A DNA stretch of 64,000 bases from an uncultured Bacteroidia bacterium (GTDB taxonomy: Bacteria > Bacteroidota > Bacteroidia > Bacteroidales > UBA932), in assembly GCA_902769525.1 (NCBI GenBank), contig CACXPG010000008.1, positions 1-64,000 of the forward strand. Direction: 5' to 3'. The notes beneath the pieces were generated by a model. The model was given only the letters and a program-made list of their open reading frames with translations, was not told the origin of the DNA and did not search any database. The first letter of the stretch is position 1; each line of letters starts with the position of its first letter. Shown piece after piece: positions 63,201-64,000 of this stretch. The translations under genes were made by a program, and so were the position numbers.

Positions 63201-63353
63201 ATATGTAATATCGTGGACAAGATTATGGAAGTAAAAAGGATTAATCCTTTTGAGAATACCGCAGAGTTGGAAAAACAGATTGACTTCCTATTCTATCGAG
63301 TTTATGGGCTGACCCAGGAGGAGCAAGGCATTATCGAATCAATGTTGTGCTAA
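60231..63353 (+). CDS. Eco57I-type N6-adenine DNA methyltransferase
   Basis: A 1040-residue modification subunit. The N-terminal 400 residues resemble the extended arm of type IIG/Eco57I-like enzymes; GAFYTPKEIVRYM then introduces the catalytic domain, with SAM-binding motif I DPAIGSGAF (D466) and catalytic motif IV N664-P-P-Y667. The last 370 residues contain the rest of the catalytic domain and the target-recognition part. GC content is mosaic: one 60-base line at 60661 has 17 G+C, one at 62401 has 30. A second copy of the C-terminal module follows the stop in frame (see next feature). Confidence 0.87.
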   Translation: MSHTIQNVDLSKAFSQVLDRDYPGYKLFLKEVLYPIFKEDLIILPVKEDLVANSNSTISTSALNSANIKSLCRVATIDSFKTRDTIEIFDITLSDNSNVSRSRVGIQRIIRSQLYHYSHAFMLFHYEKSDNKDWRFSYVYKKDKLAETTDAKRFTYLFNRNLHARTAIDRFVGLTDGEIDNKSLIDAFSVEALSDEFFDKYREQYAKFVKYITGKEYIKEKGKWVEKITGKPKSSIYNAFGRDDKRVRDYIKKMMGRLTFLHFLQRKGWMNNDYNYMFNLFRDSDNQQDFLDSVLEPLFFGILNTRKENRSKLFKNKGWDKQLLKQWKDIPYLNGGLFEEDEDDQLSVKFPKEYFEDLFEFYSEYNFTVDENDPDDAEIGVDPEMLGKIFENLLEDNKDKGAFYTPKEIVRYMCSESLIAYLIESSKIEENKVRNFVNDPYAYEDSLTKREKEKLTKYLESVKICDPAIGSGAFPMGLLNQLLRCREALSDNEKPRSELKKEILKNNIYGVDIERGAIDIARLRFWLSIVVDEDTPSPLPNLDFKIMQGNSLLESYKGVDLSHLIDLDEKEEKDTLFEDEYSQIPKILKEKLDTFYDSSEHKEKVKLHQEIRSLIEKQIKTRVQSWDSNIDVAGNSDFFLWHTWFYDVFYRPQGCDGFDIVIGNPPYISALEAKKILSDEIRNDYKRSFQSATGAYDMYIIFIELGLSMLTQNGTLAFITPSKYLSAEYAIGLRSFILSGFSLAHISDYSSVKVFESAGVSTLVSIIRRMEQQPEVSFTSYRSLTDINTYHRYLSSVLTALPNNIWGHLLSTNADLFFKIYYQSSVLEEYAEVNACSTAGEAEAYEDNLTESPGSHSFKYLNNGTLNRYTSYWGTKKIHKGLLRPYLSTNYMTERRAMLFKKPKLLFAKIAKCPEVFFDSEGEYSSANTNMVYDVEGYDLRALLGYFNSSTYNFLYKVMFGGLSMLGSLQFQAPQIRKSLIPNSIKNSTEICNIVDKIMEVKRINPFENTAELEKQIDFLFYRVYGLTQEEQGIIESMLC

Positions 63354-64000
63354 AGACCGTCTGATTGCAACGGTAAATCTGGATTTGATATTGTCATAGG
63401 GAATCCGCCATATATTAGCGCTCCGGGCCAAATGAAGAATGCGCTACTTGCAGAGCAAAGAAAAACGCTATCCGCTTGTGGAAGGTACTCTTCCCTATAT
63501 CAAAAATGGGACTTATATATTCCATTTATGGAACTCGGGATAAGGTATTTGAATGGAGAGAGGGGTATTTTCTCGATGATTGTACCATATCCATTGACAA
63601 ACCAACTTTATGGTCAAGAACTAAGAAAACAGTTAGTAAATGAGTTTTCTTTATTCGAAATCGTTGATCTGAATGGGACAAAGATATTCGAAAATGCTAC
63701 TGTGTCTAATTGCATCATCTTTGCAAAGCGAGATACGCCTAAAGGGTCAACATGGATTTCACATATATCAGAATCGTTCTGTATCAACAAAATATTTGAA
63801 CAGCCCTACGAGGTTTTAGAACAGGATCAAGAAAAGCGGGTTTGGAACCTTAACCGAGAAAAGCATGAAACTATGAGGTATTCAGATATGAATGTTCTTG
63901 GCGACTATTGCTATATTAGCAAGGGAATGTGCCTATTCTCGGAGGAGGGCGACTTTAAAAAGTCTGATCTGCTAAGCGATGTAAAAGATGCGATTCATTG
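63354..64000 (+). pseudogene. Silent methyltransferase/target-recognition cassette, cut by window end
   Basis: Immediately after the methyltransferase stop and in the same frame, 215 codons stay open to the window end. They begin R-P-S-D-C, matching the R-P-Q-G-C that precedes motif IV in the active gene, and reach SGFDIVIGNPPYISAP at 63378-63425, then the later motif FSMIVPYPLTNQ and a recognition-like region (ISKGMCLFSEEGDFKKSD). No start codon lies at the junction. It therefore encodes only the C-terminal module and looks like an alternative cassette for the active gene, though a remnant of a second methyltransferase is also possible. Confidence 0.75.

Noticed and set aside
56781-63353. 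Assignment of the locus as DISARM or BREX
   Set aside because: The hallmark genes drmA and drmB, or brxC and pglZ, are not in the window; shared SNF2 and methyltransferase domains alone are not enough.

Overview
The window reads as a chromosomal segment of a Bacteroidales bacterium with roughly balanced base composition. The evidence is TAnnTTTG-type promoter boxes just upstream of several genes, a compact sigma factor without region 1.1, the exbB-exbD-exbD gene order, a lysine-type phosphoglycerate dehydrogenase beside serC and a DUF1015 gene, and a radical SAM/lipoprotein pair typical of Bacteroidetes. Genus cannot be fixed from sequence alone.

Layout. Positions 1-80 are the 3' end of a 5S rRNA and its terminator, so an rRNA operon lies just to the left. 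From 246 to about 13130 are ordinary genes: a CDF cation transporter, a beta-barrel protein, the serC-serA-DUF1015 serine operon on the minus strand, a flavodoxin, a YigZ protein, an acyl-CoA reductase, an SLC13 transporter, miaA, a cyclophilin, a TauE exporter and rpoD. A five-gene cluster at 13314-18736 (winged-helix AAA+ ATPase, MoxR-like ATPase, DUF2201/VWA protein, two unrecognised helical proteins) is the first candidate undescribed system. From 18733 to about 46060 come recQ, kdsD, an arginase-family enzyme, an FKBP lipoprotein, an MsbA-like exporter, an acyl-CoA synthetase, dCMP deaminase, an S41 protease, rpiB, truB, queA, dprA, tatD, ansA, the ExbB/ExbD proton-channel operon with a separate TonB, an alkaline phosphatase fused to an SGNH hydrolase, asnS, udk and galE.

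From 46060 to 55360 the content turns accessory. There is a lipoprotein with about 35 cysteines in AECDKAK-type repeats, a radical SAM/SPASM enzyme with its partner lipoprotein, an AI-2E family permease, a RING-like plus TerD-like protein behind a long hairpin leader, an orphan HicB homologue, a tiny ORF or small RNA locus, and a HicAB toxin-antitoxin pair.

From about 56130 to the end the DNA is clearly AT-rich and probably acquired. It carries a PLD-nuclease/SNF2-helicase fusion followed by an Eco57I-type DNA methyltransferase, which together look like a two-subunit ATP-dependent restriction system. Directly after the methyltransferase stop codon, and in the same frame, a second open segment begins at the equivalent of the residues just before the NPPY motif and stays open to the window end. 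It has no start codon of its own at the junction. I read it as a silent alternative target-recognition cassette that could be swapped into the methyltransferase; this is the most exciting signal in the window.

Two window-wide patterns stand out. The palindrome ATCGCGAT occurs at least ten times (about one expected). Several otherwise normal enzymes carry in-frame repetitive or low-complexity insertions (galE, the radical SAM enzyme, possibly truB).
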